A stretch of 64,000 nucleotides of DNA, from NCBI RefSeq assembly GCF_030704535.1, contig NC_081808.1, positions 20,262,501 to 20,326,500 of the forward strand, written 5' to 3'. The notes beneath the pieces are model-generated. The model had not been told where the DNA came from, did not search any database, and was given only the letters and a program-made list of their open reading frames with translations. Below, one piece after another: positions 50,076 to 59,569 of the stretch. How positions within the stretch are numbered: position 1 is the stretch's first letter; every line of letters begins with the position of its first letter. Source of the DNA: Vitis vinifera (lineage: Eukaryota; Streptophyta; Magnoliopsida; Vitales; Vitaceae). The position numbers were made by a program, and so were the translations under genes.

Positions 50076-53000
50076 ATGAGTAATATTATTAGGAGATTAA
50101 GTAGAGGTAGTTCTTCCAAATCACTTAGGTCTAATGATAGTTCTGCATCATCATCTGCATCATTAACTGCATCATCACTTACTCAAAATATAGTTAATAG
50201 TCAAGAAATAAATATTGCTCAAATAGAAAGTCAACTTCATAATTGGTCAATTCCTCACATGAAAATTAATACAATATATCAACAAGGAAATTTTGAATTT
50301 AATCAAAATTATTCAATAAAAACTGAAGAAAAAACTATATCTCTTAATCAAAATTTAGAAAGTCTTCAATTACTAAGTCAAAATAATATTAATCATCATA
50401 GGAAGAAATTTAATTATATTCACATAGGATTAGTTCAAGTTGCTATAAAACCTTTATTTAGGCTAGGATTAGATATTCCTGTGTTTGCATGCCTTAGAGA
50501 CGCTAGATCTATAAAATTTACTGATTCAATACTTAGCATGATAGATTCAAACCTTGCTAATGGTCTTATTTATTTTAATTGCTTTCCAAACTTTTCTATG
50601 AACATAAATGATCCTAGTATACTTTCTAGTCTAACTTTAAATATTAAAACTAAAAACATGAATTTTGTAGAAGAAGCTCAAACTATAGCAATAATTTATA
50701 GGATATACTATAAAGTCATGACTACTCAATTAAATCCTAGAGCCATATGTCAATCTGTTAAAGATGAAACATTATTATTACAATATAATCCTAATAATAC
50801 TCAAGCTTTTGTTCCTAAAAAATTAAAATGGAATGAAAGTACTCAAGGAAGTCAATGGAAATTAAAAGATTTAACCCATCCAAAACCTACTAAACCTTTA
50901 ACAACTCCTTCAAAAATTATTCAACATACTGATGGTACTATTCAAATAGAATTTTCTCCAGCTTCTAGAAATTCTTTTAATCAAGATTTCATGTCTTCAA
51001 GACCTTCTACTTCAAATGCTAGCTTAAACAGTGTCAATTTTGTTCCAAAAATTCCTATTCCTGTTTATCAACAAAATGAATCTCCTCCTGTGTCTCCTAC
51101 TCATTCGGATATGTTTCCCAATCAAGTCAACATAATTCATAAGAAAAATTACAAAAAGACTCATTTTACTCCTAATGTAGAATGGATAAAATCAGATTAT
51201 TTTTCTCCTCAAAATGATACAAAAAGAGCTTATTTTCAAACATTTCCTTCTCAAACTAGAAATGCATTAAGAAAACAATATGAAAAATATATGAATCAAA
51301 AGAAAATTACTATTCCCTTTTTCTATTGGTTTTTCAAACTTAAAAAACAAAGAAAACAAATTATAACTTTAAGAGATAAAGAAGGACACCAATTAGCTTT
51401 AAAACACTCAGAAAATATTCAAAAAAGAATTTTAACAATAAGCTCAGAATTAGGTTCACAACTACCCTTAAATAATCATCAATTCAATTTTGACAATAAT
51501 TCAATTTCTGCATCACCCTTTAAAATTCCAAGAACTAAAGATGAACAAAGTCCCATAATTTACAAAGACATTAGACAAATTCAGCAACAATTAAATTATA
51601 CAAATCATTCTCTTCAACATGTGAATCAACAGACAACAAAAATTTCTCAATTTTTGTTTTCTTCTGTCCCGGGAGAGAGGATAGGAGAAACAACAACATC
51701 AAAATTACAATTTTCTTCAAAAGTTTCTTCAACTTTATCATCATCATCATCATCTTCTAAGTGTGTAGACCAACCTTTTATTATTCTTATAAATGCTGCA
51801 AAATCAAATATTCAATTAGCAACACCAACAGAAATAATGTTAAAAGAAATACAAATCAGATTAGATAAACTCAATATTAATGGTATCAATCAAACCAAGA
51901 ATCAAATTCTAACCATAACAAAAGGAAAATCAGAAATCAATAAAATAGAAGAACAATTCAAAATGTCTCCTGATTCAATAGTAAAACCTCCTGCAACAGT
52001 CAATGCAATTTCTAATAATTTTGTAAGTAGAAAAAATTATTATTCAAAACCCTCTTTTCCTGATGTCCAATTAGAAGAAAGAAATTATCAATTAGCTGCT
52101 AGTTATGATGGTAGTAGTTTTTATGAATGGAATATAGATGGAATGAGTGAACATCAAATAATAAATTTGCTTCATGAAATGATGATGGCTGCTAATGCAT
52201 ATAGAATCAAGACTAGTAATTCTGACTTTCATGCTGCCGATGCCTTGGTCATAGGATTCACTGGTTTGCTTAAAGGATGGTGGGATCATTATTTGAGTCA
52301 AAATGATAAAGAATATATATTAAATGCAAAAAAGACAATACTAAAAGAAGAAGGAACATCAGTCCAAAGTTATGAAGAAGATGCTGTCAATACTCTAATA
52401 TTTGCAATAACAAAACATTTTATAGGAGATCCAGTCTATTTTCAAGAAAGAACTTCTGAAATCCTTAACAATCTTAGATGTCCAACACTTCAAGATTTTA
52501 AGTGGTATAAAGATATGTTTTTAGTCAAAGTTATGTCAAGACCTGATTGTGGAAATCATTATTGGAAAGAAAAATTTATAGCAAGATTACCCACCTTATT
52601 TGCAGAAAAAGTTAGACAAAGAATAAGAAATATTCATAATGGTAGGATTCCTTATGAGTCATTAACATATGGAGAATTAATTACTTTTGTTAATAATGAA
52701 GGTTTAGCCCTTTGTACTGATCTCAAATTAAAAAGTCAAATGAAAAAAGAAAAACAAGATAATAGAAAAGAATTAGGAAAATTTTGTTCATATTATGGTT
52801 ATGATACATTAGTTGCCCCTTCAAAAAGAAAAAATAAACAAAATAAAATAAAAAGTAAAAAACCCTCAACAGAATCAAAATTTCAAAAGAAGTTTGTAAA
52901 ATCTACTCCTAATAAATCAAAACCTCCAAACAAATCAAATTTAAAAAAGAAAACACCTACTTGTTATAAATGTGGAAAAGTAGGTCATTATTCAAGAGAT

Positions 53001-54692
53001 TGTCAATTAGAAAATAAAATCAATTCATTAGAAATAAGTGATAAACTCAAAAATTTAATGATAGGATTAATGATTGATAAAGAAAATGATGAATCAAGTG
53101 AAAATTATGAATCAAAAGAAGATAATCAGATCCTCATAACTCAAGAAATATCAAGTGAAGAGTCAAGTCTAGAAGAAGAATCAGATAATCAAAAAGATTG
53201 TGATGGTATTTGTGCATGCTCATATAAGTCAATAAATGTGATTTCAAAATATTCAAAAACTCATTTTAACATCATTATTATAAATTATGTTCCCCTCATA
53301 AACTCAATATATTTTCAAATTTGGTATGATAAAGACAAAACCATTAGATATTTGTTTTATTCTTCAATAGAGATACTAACATTTGAACTTTGTTTACAGA
53401 TGGAGCAAGAAAGAATTACATTTGGGAAATTTACTCTTCCAGTATTTCCTAAATGTAATCTGTCATTTCGGATTCATAAAGATATTGAAGGTTTAGACAA
53501 ATCACAAAAATGCATTTTAGACAACCTCTGGAATGCAAAAAGTGATATTCAAAAGTTGGAAGCTTTAAATGCCTTATCTTTCCATTTTAAACAGTTAAAT
53601 GATAAATTAGAAAGTTTTTCTAACCCTTCAAGTTCTGATATACATTGCACCCCAATGGATATAGATCTTGAAAATTTCATTTGCAGGAAAAAAGCAAAAG
53701 GATCCAAAGATGCATTTTCAAAAGATTTTCAAAATGAATTTCAAAAAGAGCTTTCAAAACCAAATGAAGATTCAAAACTTTCTAAGGAAAGTCAAGAATG
53801 TCAAATTTCCAGATTTTCATTTTTCAAGTTAAAAAATTTGGACCTTCTTGAAAGCATTAGACAGATGATATGTGAAAAGGCTAAAGCTACAGGAGAAGCA
53901 AAGCAAGAGCATATCATGCAATTTCTTGCTGACTGTAGCACTTTTGGAATTACTATTCAAGGGATGAGCTTCACTTGGATTTCTTGTTATGACAACACTT
54001 ATAATAATTGTTCAAAGACCGATCCCTTGTGTAGAGAAATTCCATTAGAAAGGCATGACTGTAAGTGTGCTCTTACTTACAGTATATGCAAAGTCAACAT
54101 TGACCTAGACAGTTATAAACCAATAGTCATTAAATTCAACAATGAGTCAATAGAGCTAACTCCAACCCTCCTCATGGACTATGGAGTTCTTTATCAATTG
54201 ATTTTCTCTCATCTTGATCAAACTGATAAATTTGGAAGAAAATTAGCTGTCTGTGTTTTAAATGCCTTCATTAATGATTTCAAATCTGTTGAACTCATCA
54301 TAGAAAGTAAATCTCCTGAATGGTCGAATGATGGAGGAGTCTACCCTGCTCAACATCTCATTTTGTTCAAAGCAAATCAGAGAAAATATCAGTTGTTTGG
54401 TACAGAGGACCCTTGGCCCTGTACTAAATCCAGTCTCAAAAAACAAATCAGACATTGGAGATCAAGAATGATTGCCAGAGACCTTGATTCTGAGATTTAT
54501 AGTTCTTCTAACTATAATCTCATTGCTGAAGACAATATTCAAAAAATCATCTCTGCAAATAACTTTCCTAAAATTCCTCTTTTGTTTCAAACTCAATTTA
54601 CTTATCTTGTTGATAAGTACAAAAAAGAATATGTCCTTGAAGAAGAAGCCAGAAAAACTTTTGAAAAATATCTCTTAGAAATGCTCAGTTAA
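50076..54692 (+). CDS. Component B polyprotein: movement protein, coat protein, C-terminal domain (intact)
   Basis: One uninterrupted frame of 1538 codons. The start at 50076 matches the conserved MSNIIR start of component A. Approximate layout: 1-30 Ser-rich terminus shared with A; 110-235 30K-family movement protein (IGLVQVAIKPL..., CLRDAR, LIYFNCFPNF); 360-440 IPFFYWFF block shared with A; 675-910 capsid core (YEWNIDGMSEHQI, FTGLLKGWWDHYL); CCHC zinc knuckle at 963-976; acidic stretch to about 1050; 1109-1538 a Cys-containing domain (DCKCALTYSICKVN) of unknown role. Protease, RT and RNase H are absent, so this component would depend on A. An open frame this long in an endogenous virus is notable; expression is not shown. 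Confidence 0.9.
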   Translation: MSNIIRRLSRGSSSKSLRSNDSSASSSASLTASSLTQNIVNSQEINIAQIESQLHNWSIPHMKINTIYQQGNFEFNQNYSIKTEEKTISLNQNLESLQLLSQNNINHHRKKFNYIHIGLVQVAIKPLFRLGLDIPVFACLRDARSIKFTDSILSMIDSNLANGLIYFNCFPNFSMNINDPSILSSLTLNIKTKNMNFVEEAQTIAIIYRIYYKVMTTQLNPRAICQSVKDETLLLQYNPNNTQAFVPKKLKWNESTQGSQWKLKDLTHPKPTKPLTTPSKIIQHTDGTIQIEFSPASRNSFNQDFMSSRPSTSNASLNSVNFVPKIPIPVYQQNESPPVSPTHSDMFPNQVNIIHKKNYKKTHFTPNVEWIKSDYFSPQNDTKRAYFQTFPSQTRNALRKQYEKYMNQKKITIPFFYWFFKLKKQRKQIITLRDKEGHQLALKHSENIQKRILTISSELGSQLPLNNHQFNFDNNSISASPFKIPRTKDEQSPIIYKDIRQIQQQLNYTNHSLQHVNQQTTKISQFLFSSVPGERIGETTTSKLQFSSKVSSTLSSSSSSSKCVDQPFIILINAAKSNIQLATPTEIMLKEIQIRLDKLNINGINQTKNQILTITKGKSEINKIEEQFKMSPDSIVKPPATVNAISNNFVSRKNYYSKPSFPDVQLEERNYQLAASYDGSSFYEWNIDGMSEHQIINLLHEMMMAANAYRIKTSNSDFHAADALVIGFTGLLKGWWDHYLSQNDKEYILNAKKTILKEEGTSVQSYEEDAVNTLIFAITKHFIGDPVYFQERTSEILNNLRCPTLQDFKWYKDMFLVKVMSRPDCGNHYWKEKFIARLPTLFAEKVRQRIRNIHNGRIPYESLTYGELITFVNNEGLALCTDLKLKSQMKKEKQDNRKELGKFCSYYGYDTLVAPSKRKNKQNKIKSKKPSTESKFQKKFVKSTPNKSKPPNKSNLKKKTPTCYKCGKVGHYSRDCQLENKINSLEISDKLKNLMIGLMIDKENDESSENYESKEDNQILITQEISSEESSLEEESDNQKDCDGICACSYKSINVISKYSKTHFNIIIINYVPLINSIYFQIWYDKDKTIRYLFYSSIEILTFELCLQMEQERITFGKFTLPVFPKCNLSFRIHKDIEGLDKSQKCILDNLWNAKSDIQKLEALNALSFHFKQLNDKLESFSNPSSSDIHCTPMDIDLENFICRKKAKGSKDAFSKDFQNEFQKELSKPNEDSKLSKESQECQISRFSFFKLKNLDLLESIRQMICEKAKATGEAKQEHIMQFLADCSTFGITIQGMSFTWISCYDNTYNNCSKTDPLCREIPLERHDCKCALTYSICKVNIDLDSYKPIVIKFNNESIELTPTLLMDYGVLYQLIFSHLDQTDKFGRKLAVCVLNAFINDFKSVELIIESKSPEWSNDGGVYPAQHLILFKANQRKYQLFGTEDPWPCTKSSLKKQIRHWRSRMIARDLDSEIYSSSNYNLIAEDNIQKIISANNFPKIPLLFQTQFTYLVDKYKKEYVLEEEARKTFEKYLLEMLS

Positions 54693-54739
54693 GAGATATC
54701 AAGAATCTTTTGTACATCTGTATATGCTCCCTTGTAATT

Positions 54740-55400
54740 ATCCAGTAAAAAAAAAAAAAAAAAAAAAAAGTATATAAAGTCTGCAGGTGTGAAGTGAAAA
54801 AAAAAAAAAAAAAAAAAGTGAATAGTGTTTTGTGAATAGTAAAATTCGCCTTTTACTATGACTCAAAAGTAAAAAGCAAGAAGGTGACTCATTAGCCATG
54901 TGATAAAAATGAAGAGGAAGAAAAGAACCTTACCTCCTGCAATCTCCATACACGTGGAAGACATCAAAGAGACAAAGCCTTTTTTAAGCCCATAGCCTCT
55001 ACTATAAATAAGACTCCAAGGCTTCTTCCAGAGGCAGAGTTCCAATAGCCGAGAGAGAGCTTGGGAAGGTTTCAAGAGTTCTGAGAAATAGTTTCAAGAG
55101 TAGAAAAAATAGAGAGTGCAAAAATTCTGAGAGTTCAAAAAATTTTCTTTTGTAATTTTCTTAGAGTTAGAGTCATACCTCTGCTGTCAACAACTTGTAG
55201 TCATCAACTCTGTATAATCAAGGTATATTTTCAATAAACAATATTTTCAGATTCAAATATTTGTGTTATTATGCTTAAATTTCTGCAATAAATTAGACAG
55301 TATTAGACATTACATATTTCTGTTTTTATGCTTGGAGATAATTAGACAGATTTAATTATTTAATTATTGCGTGCATGAACTGTTGTATGTCCTGGGTGCA
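54740..55400 (+). promoter_or_regulatory. Viral promoter and leader downstream of component B, ending at the primer site
   Basis: Two A-runs (54746-54769 and 54799-54818), a TGACTCAT motif near 54885, a TATA box (TATAAATA, 55013-55020) and the R/leader. Viral sequence stops at GGGTGCA (55400). In the other copies this lies two bases before the primer site, i.e. at the place of the minus-strand discontinuity. Confidence 0.75.
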
Positions 55401-55497
55401 TTGAATATAATTTACTTTCAAATCTTAAATATTTATATTAAAATTTTCTTTTACTTATTATTTATTATTTATATATTATTAAATAGAAGAATACAAG
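55401..55497. other. Host sequence between virus and E3
   Basis: AT-rich, no features. Confidence 0.4.
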
Positions 55498-56269
55498 TGT
55501 AGACCCCTTAAAAGACCAAGGGTTTTTCCAGTTGGTTTGAGGGACCACCGGGAGATTTTTTTTGAAGTGAGGAGGGGGACCCATTTTCTGCCAGGAAGGA
55601 GCTGCATTGGACACGTGGACACGGCAGAGGCAGGGGCGACCATGCTGGTTGTTGAGGAGCCCATGCTTGCTGATATGGGTGAACAGCAGGGCAAGTAGTG
55701 ACTTGCCAAGGAAGGAAAGAAAAAAGAGTAAGAAAAAAAGAAAAATGGCAGAGGGGTGCGGAAGAGAGGAGGATTTTTTTCAAAAAAAGAAACAGGTGGG
55801 GAAGAAGGTTTTCTGGTGCTAAGAAGGGAGGACATCTAGTGCAATTTACAGGTATATTCATATTTGACCATACTTACTGTTATTCTGAGCATCACTCCCA
55901 TGTCTTTGTTGATTTACTTGACGTTTTTTTACTTATGCTGTTGGTTCCTTCTCCTTTGCATCAATCTGGCTTGAATAATGGATGAGGGTCTCTACCATAT
56001 TCATTGTGGCATCCAGATATATGTATGGTATTGTTTTTTTGTTGTTGGTTTTGTGTGGTGGAATCCATTTTCTTCTCACCAGCATGAGTGCTGAGAACCA
56101 TGCAAACCGGGACTGCATCTTCCCCCCCCCCCCCACTCTCTCTCTCTCTCTCAATGGTTCTTCTCATTCTTCTTTCCCTTGCTTCACTCCTCTCATTTCT
56201 CACCTTGATTCACGCTTGAATCCTCGGCGTTTACGGCAAGAGTGTCACCCCGGCAACCCTCTCCATCTT

Positions 56270-56437
56270 CGTCACCGTCACCCACTTCCGCTCGCCTGAC
56301 TATGCTCTTCCCGGCGACAATGGCGGCTGGTGCAACTCTTTCCTTGTCCCCACTTCAACCTTGTCGCGCCCGTGTTTCTTAAGACCGCCGGGTACCAGAC
56401 CGGAATTGCCTCCGTTGCCTTCCGTCGGGTACCCTGC
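56270..56437 (+). pseudogene. Expansin fragment captured in E3
   Basis: Two pieces in different frames resemble the expansin double-psi barrel domain: [13 protein letters not shown] near 56295-56335, and [20 protein letters not shown] then VAFRRVPC at 56354-56437. A frameshift lies between them. There is no signal peptide and no C-terminal domain. Confidence 0.7.
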
Positions 56438-56479
56438 TAAAGGAGTGGCTGCTTGTAGAGTGGGTTCAACTATCCCGTT

Positions 56480-56730
56480 GTCCACTGATCACGAACCTGA
56501 CAGATCTGATGAACGTCAAAGGATTGAAGACGCTGGAGGTTTCGTTATTTGGGCAGGAATCTGGCGGGTTGGTGGTGTTCTTTCTGTTTCTTGTGCATTT
56601 GGGGATGAACTTCTTAAGGCATCATGTTGTTGCTGATCCAGAGATTCAAGAAGAAGAAAATGATGGTTTTCATAATTATTGCAAGTGATGGACTCTGGGA
56701 TGTCTTCCCAAATAAAGAGGTCGTGATGGA
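56480..56730 (+). pseudogene. PP2C protein phosphatase fragment captured in E3
   Basis: [20 protein letters not shown], then [19 protein letters not shown], then in shifted frames [10 protein letters not shown] and IIIASDGLWDVF. This is the central part of a PP2C catalytic domain including the SDG metal-site motif. At least two frameshifts; both ends missing. Confidence 0.8.
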
Positions 56731-57099
56731 GATTAAGGTTTTAGGCTTGCCCATGATGACAATAGATATGGGCTTGAGTTGGAGCCCAAGCCCAGGTCTG
56801 TGATGGAGTTTAGAGTTTTGGGCTTGCCCATTGGTGGTAGATATTGGGCTTGAGAAGCAGCCCAACCCAAGCATGTTGGTGGAGGGCCTCATGCTCTCCA
56901 TGCCAACCACCCTCATGGCCCATGTCTGCATTGAATTAGCCCATTGGGCTGCTCCCATCCTAAATAAATCTTTAAGCCTCTAATTTTCGTAATTCATTAA
57001 TTTATTTATTTAGTCTTATTTTTCATCTTATTTTGCTTTCACCTTTTTTTTTTTTAACACAACTTAAAGTCAATTAAAAAACGAATTATTAGGGTTGAA

Positions 57100-58760
57100 T
57101 ATCATTTTTAAAACTAAAAATAATTCATATGTTATCTTCTCTTCCTTAGTGGTGTTTAATCATCCTATATGAAATTTTTTTATATAATTAGACGATGTCG
57201 GTTTCAATGAATTTTCTACATTTCAAATTTTAAGTCCCATCTTCAAAAACTTATGTCTTTTAGAACCATTCTTCAAAAATCCGACTTCCTAAATTAATTT
57301 TCAATTTCAAATATTCGACTATTTACTTTCATCCGTTTAGATATTATTCTTATTATTATTACTATTATTATTCCGTATTTATCTATTTAATTCTTCTAAA
57401 AATTCCAATCATTAAAATTCAAATTCTTCAAAAAATGTGACTTCTTAAATTAATTTTCAATCTCAAAATTTTCACTATTCAAATCCACTCATTTAAATAT
57501 TATGTTTGTTAATTATTATTATTATTTCGTATATATTTATCCTCTTCTAAGAATTGCATTCATTAAAGTCCAATTCCTTCAAAAATCCCATATCCTAATT
57601 TAATTTTCATTCCTAAAAGTTCCATTATTCGTCCGAATGTTACTTTCGTCAATTAGAATTATCATCCCATGTTTATTTATTCATTTAAAGTCTAATCCTT
57701 CAACAATCCAACGTCCTAATTTAATGTTCAGTCCTAAAAATTCCACTATTCGTCTAAACGTTATTTTTATCAATTAGAATTATTATCTCGTAGCCATCTA
57801 ATTATTTAAAGTATAATCCTTCAAAAATTCCACGTCTTAATTTAATTTTTCAATCCTAAAAATTCTACAATTCGTTTAAATCTTATTTTCATCAATTAGA
57901 ATTATAATCTCATACTTATCTATTTATTTAAAGTCTAATCCTTCAAAAATCCAACATCCCAATTTAATTTTCAGTCTCAAAAATCCCACTACATTTTTTT
58001 ATTCATTTAAATATCATTTTTGTTAATCGCTATTTCTGCGTTCACTTATTTCTTTTTTCTAAAAATTCCAATAATTAAAGTTCAATCATTCAAAAATCCG
58101 ACTTTCAAACTTAATTTTCAAAATCTCACTATTCACTTTTCGTTCAAACATCATTTTTGCCAAAATCCGATTTTCTAATTTAAATTTTAATCTCACAAAA
58201 TCTCACTATTCACTTTCATCCGTCCAAATATCGTTTTTGATTAATTAGTAACATTATTCCATACTTACCTATTTATTTCTCTTAAAAATCTCAATCATTA
58301 AAGTTTAATTCTTCAAATTTTCGATTTCTAAATTTAGCTATCTGAAACTCCAATTGTCCTATCTCCGAACTTAATTTTCAGTTCCCAATATTCCAATCAT
58401 CGTATTTATCCAGTTACTCATTTATTATTATCATTATTATTTTTACCATTTTATTCATTCATTTCTAAGAAGTCCGCCTTCAAATGATTTTCAAGATTTC
58501 CAATTTTTATAAATCAACTTTCATAATTTCTACTTCTTAAATAACTTACAATTTTGTTTTCTTTCAAAATTTAACTCCCAAAGTCCCAATTTTCGTAACT
58601 TAAATTTTTTCCTAAAAACCCCGAACTTTCAAATAATTCTTCAAAATCCCAATGTCCTTTTCAAATTTAATTTCTAAATTCTCATTCTTACATTTAATTC
58701 CTAAGAATTCAATTTTCAAATGATCTCTAAGACTCCAATTTTCAAATGAATTCAAAAAAT
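57100..58760. repeat. Degenerate tandem repeat, unit about 120-155 bp
   Basis: The phrase CTAAATTAATTTTCAAT and variants recur near 57290, 57447, 57595, 57716, 57838, 57960, 58108 and 58180. Each is followed by a CACTATTC-like phrase, an ATTATTATT run and TTCTTCAAAAAT-like sequence. Units are strongly diverged. Non-coding. Confidence 0.65.
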
Positions 58761-59280
58761 CCATTTTTCCTTCGAACAATTTTGATTTCTGTTCTGTGAT
58801 GCATGTGATGTGTTTCGTGTTCTGTATTGTGCACTGACCCCATTTTTATGATAGCGCATTGTTCGTTCGTGGCCTAGGTACGCATCCACTCTCTTTCTGG
58901 TCATTCTCTATGCATGTTTTGATTCCCATATGTACATGATCGATTTGAGTATCCATTGATTTTCCTATTGATTGTCATGTCAACTTCATTTTATTAGTAG
59001 AGACCCGACTTTAGGGACTTAGAGGGGTGCTACGATTTTTACCGCACCTTCCCAATAAGTAACTTGACCCCTGAGTCCGATCCGGTTTTTCACAGACCAC
59101 CTTTTCCAAAATAAGGAGTCGCACTTAGGGTTTTCTTTCTTATTTTGTTACCCTTTAAAAATAAAACAAAAATAAGTGGCGACTCCAAGTCACTTTCTTA
59201 ATCAATAAAAATCATTTTTCAAACAAAAATCGAGTCCGCCATCGAGTGAAAAACGCATGAGCCGAAATGCAGGGTCCACA

Positions 59281-59506
59281 ATATAATATTTGGTTTTTTA
59301 CTAAATGGTAAAAATAACTTTTTAAAACAATAAAAACATAATCAATATGACTTCTATTCTATTAATACTTAATATCTAACATAAATAAAATAATAAAAAA
59401 CAAATAATTTAATATTTAATACTATTAAGTTGTATTTAAAATTAACTTAAATTAAGTTATATTTAGATTTAAGTGAAAAAAAATATACAAACAAACAAAC
59501 ACCACC
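59281..59506. mobile_element. Truncated MITE related to 12705-12982
   Basis: The right terminus CAAACACCACC at 59496-59506 and the adjacent ~180 bp match the MITE inside E1 in inverted orientation. The other end is missing where E3 begins. Confidence 0.6.
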
Positions 59507-59569
59507 TTGCCCAAGAAAAATTAGTTTTCTTCAAGTAAGGTTGGCAATCATCCTTTTCTATAGTGTTTT

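Larger units (their letters stand above)
40389..55400. mobile_element. Endogenous caulimovirid locus (florendovirus-like), five-part array
   Basis: Plant pararetroviral DNA integrated as a compound array. Order: deleted copy M1 (minus), deleted copy M2 (minus), inverted-repeat junction, component A (plus), component B (plus). Hallmarks are a 30K-type movement protein, a CCHC coat protein, a retropepsin, RT with YIDD, RNase H, and tRNA-Met primer sites (TGGTATCAGAGC) at 44297, 49832 and, inverted, 42733. There is no integrase and no LTR pair. The combination of a second ORF after RT and a split organisation fits Florendovirus better than badna- or petuviruses. Copies are nearly identical, so the integration or amplification is young relative to the rest of the window. 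Confidence 0.9.
55498..59280 (+). mobile_element. E3: third TGTAGACC...GGTCCACA element, with expansin and PP2C fragments
   Basis: Starts TGTAGACCCC (55498) and ends GGTCCACA (59280). The flanks (ACAAG and ATATA) do not form a duplication, so the ends may derive from different events. The last ~490 bp match E1 and E2. After a GA-rich 5' part and a GTATA donor-like site near 55851 come host gene fragments (56270-56730) and a long degenerate tandem repeat (57100-58750). No gag or pol. Confidence 0.65.

Noticed and set aside
51571..51753. Met-rich minus-strand frame in component B
   Set aside because: Antisense of a Ser-rich TCATCATCA stretch.
40389..55400. LTR retrotransposon (Ty3/Gypsy) instead of a virus
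   Set aside because: No integrase and no LTR pair with target duplication; movement protein, coat-type CCHC protein and the compound array fit Caulimoviridae.
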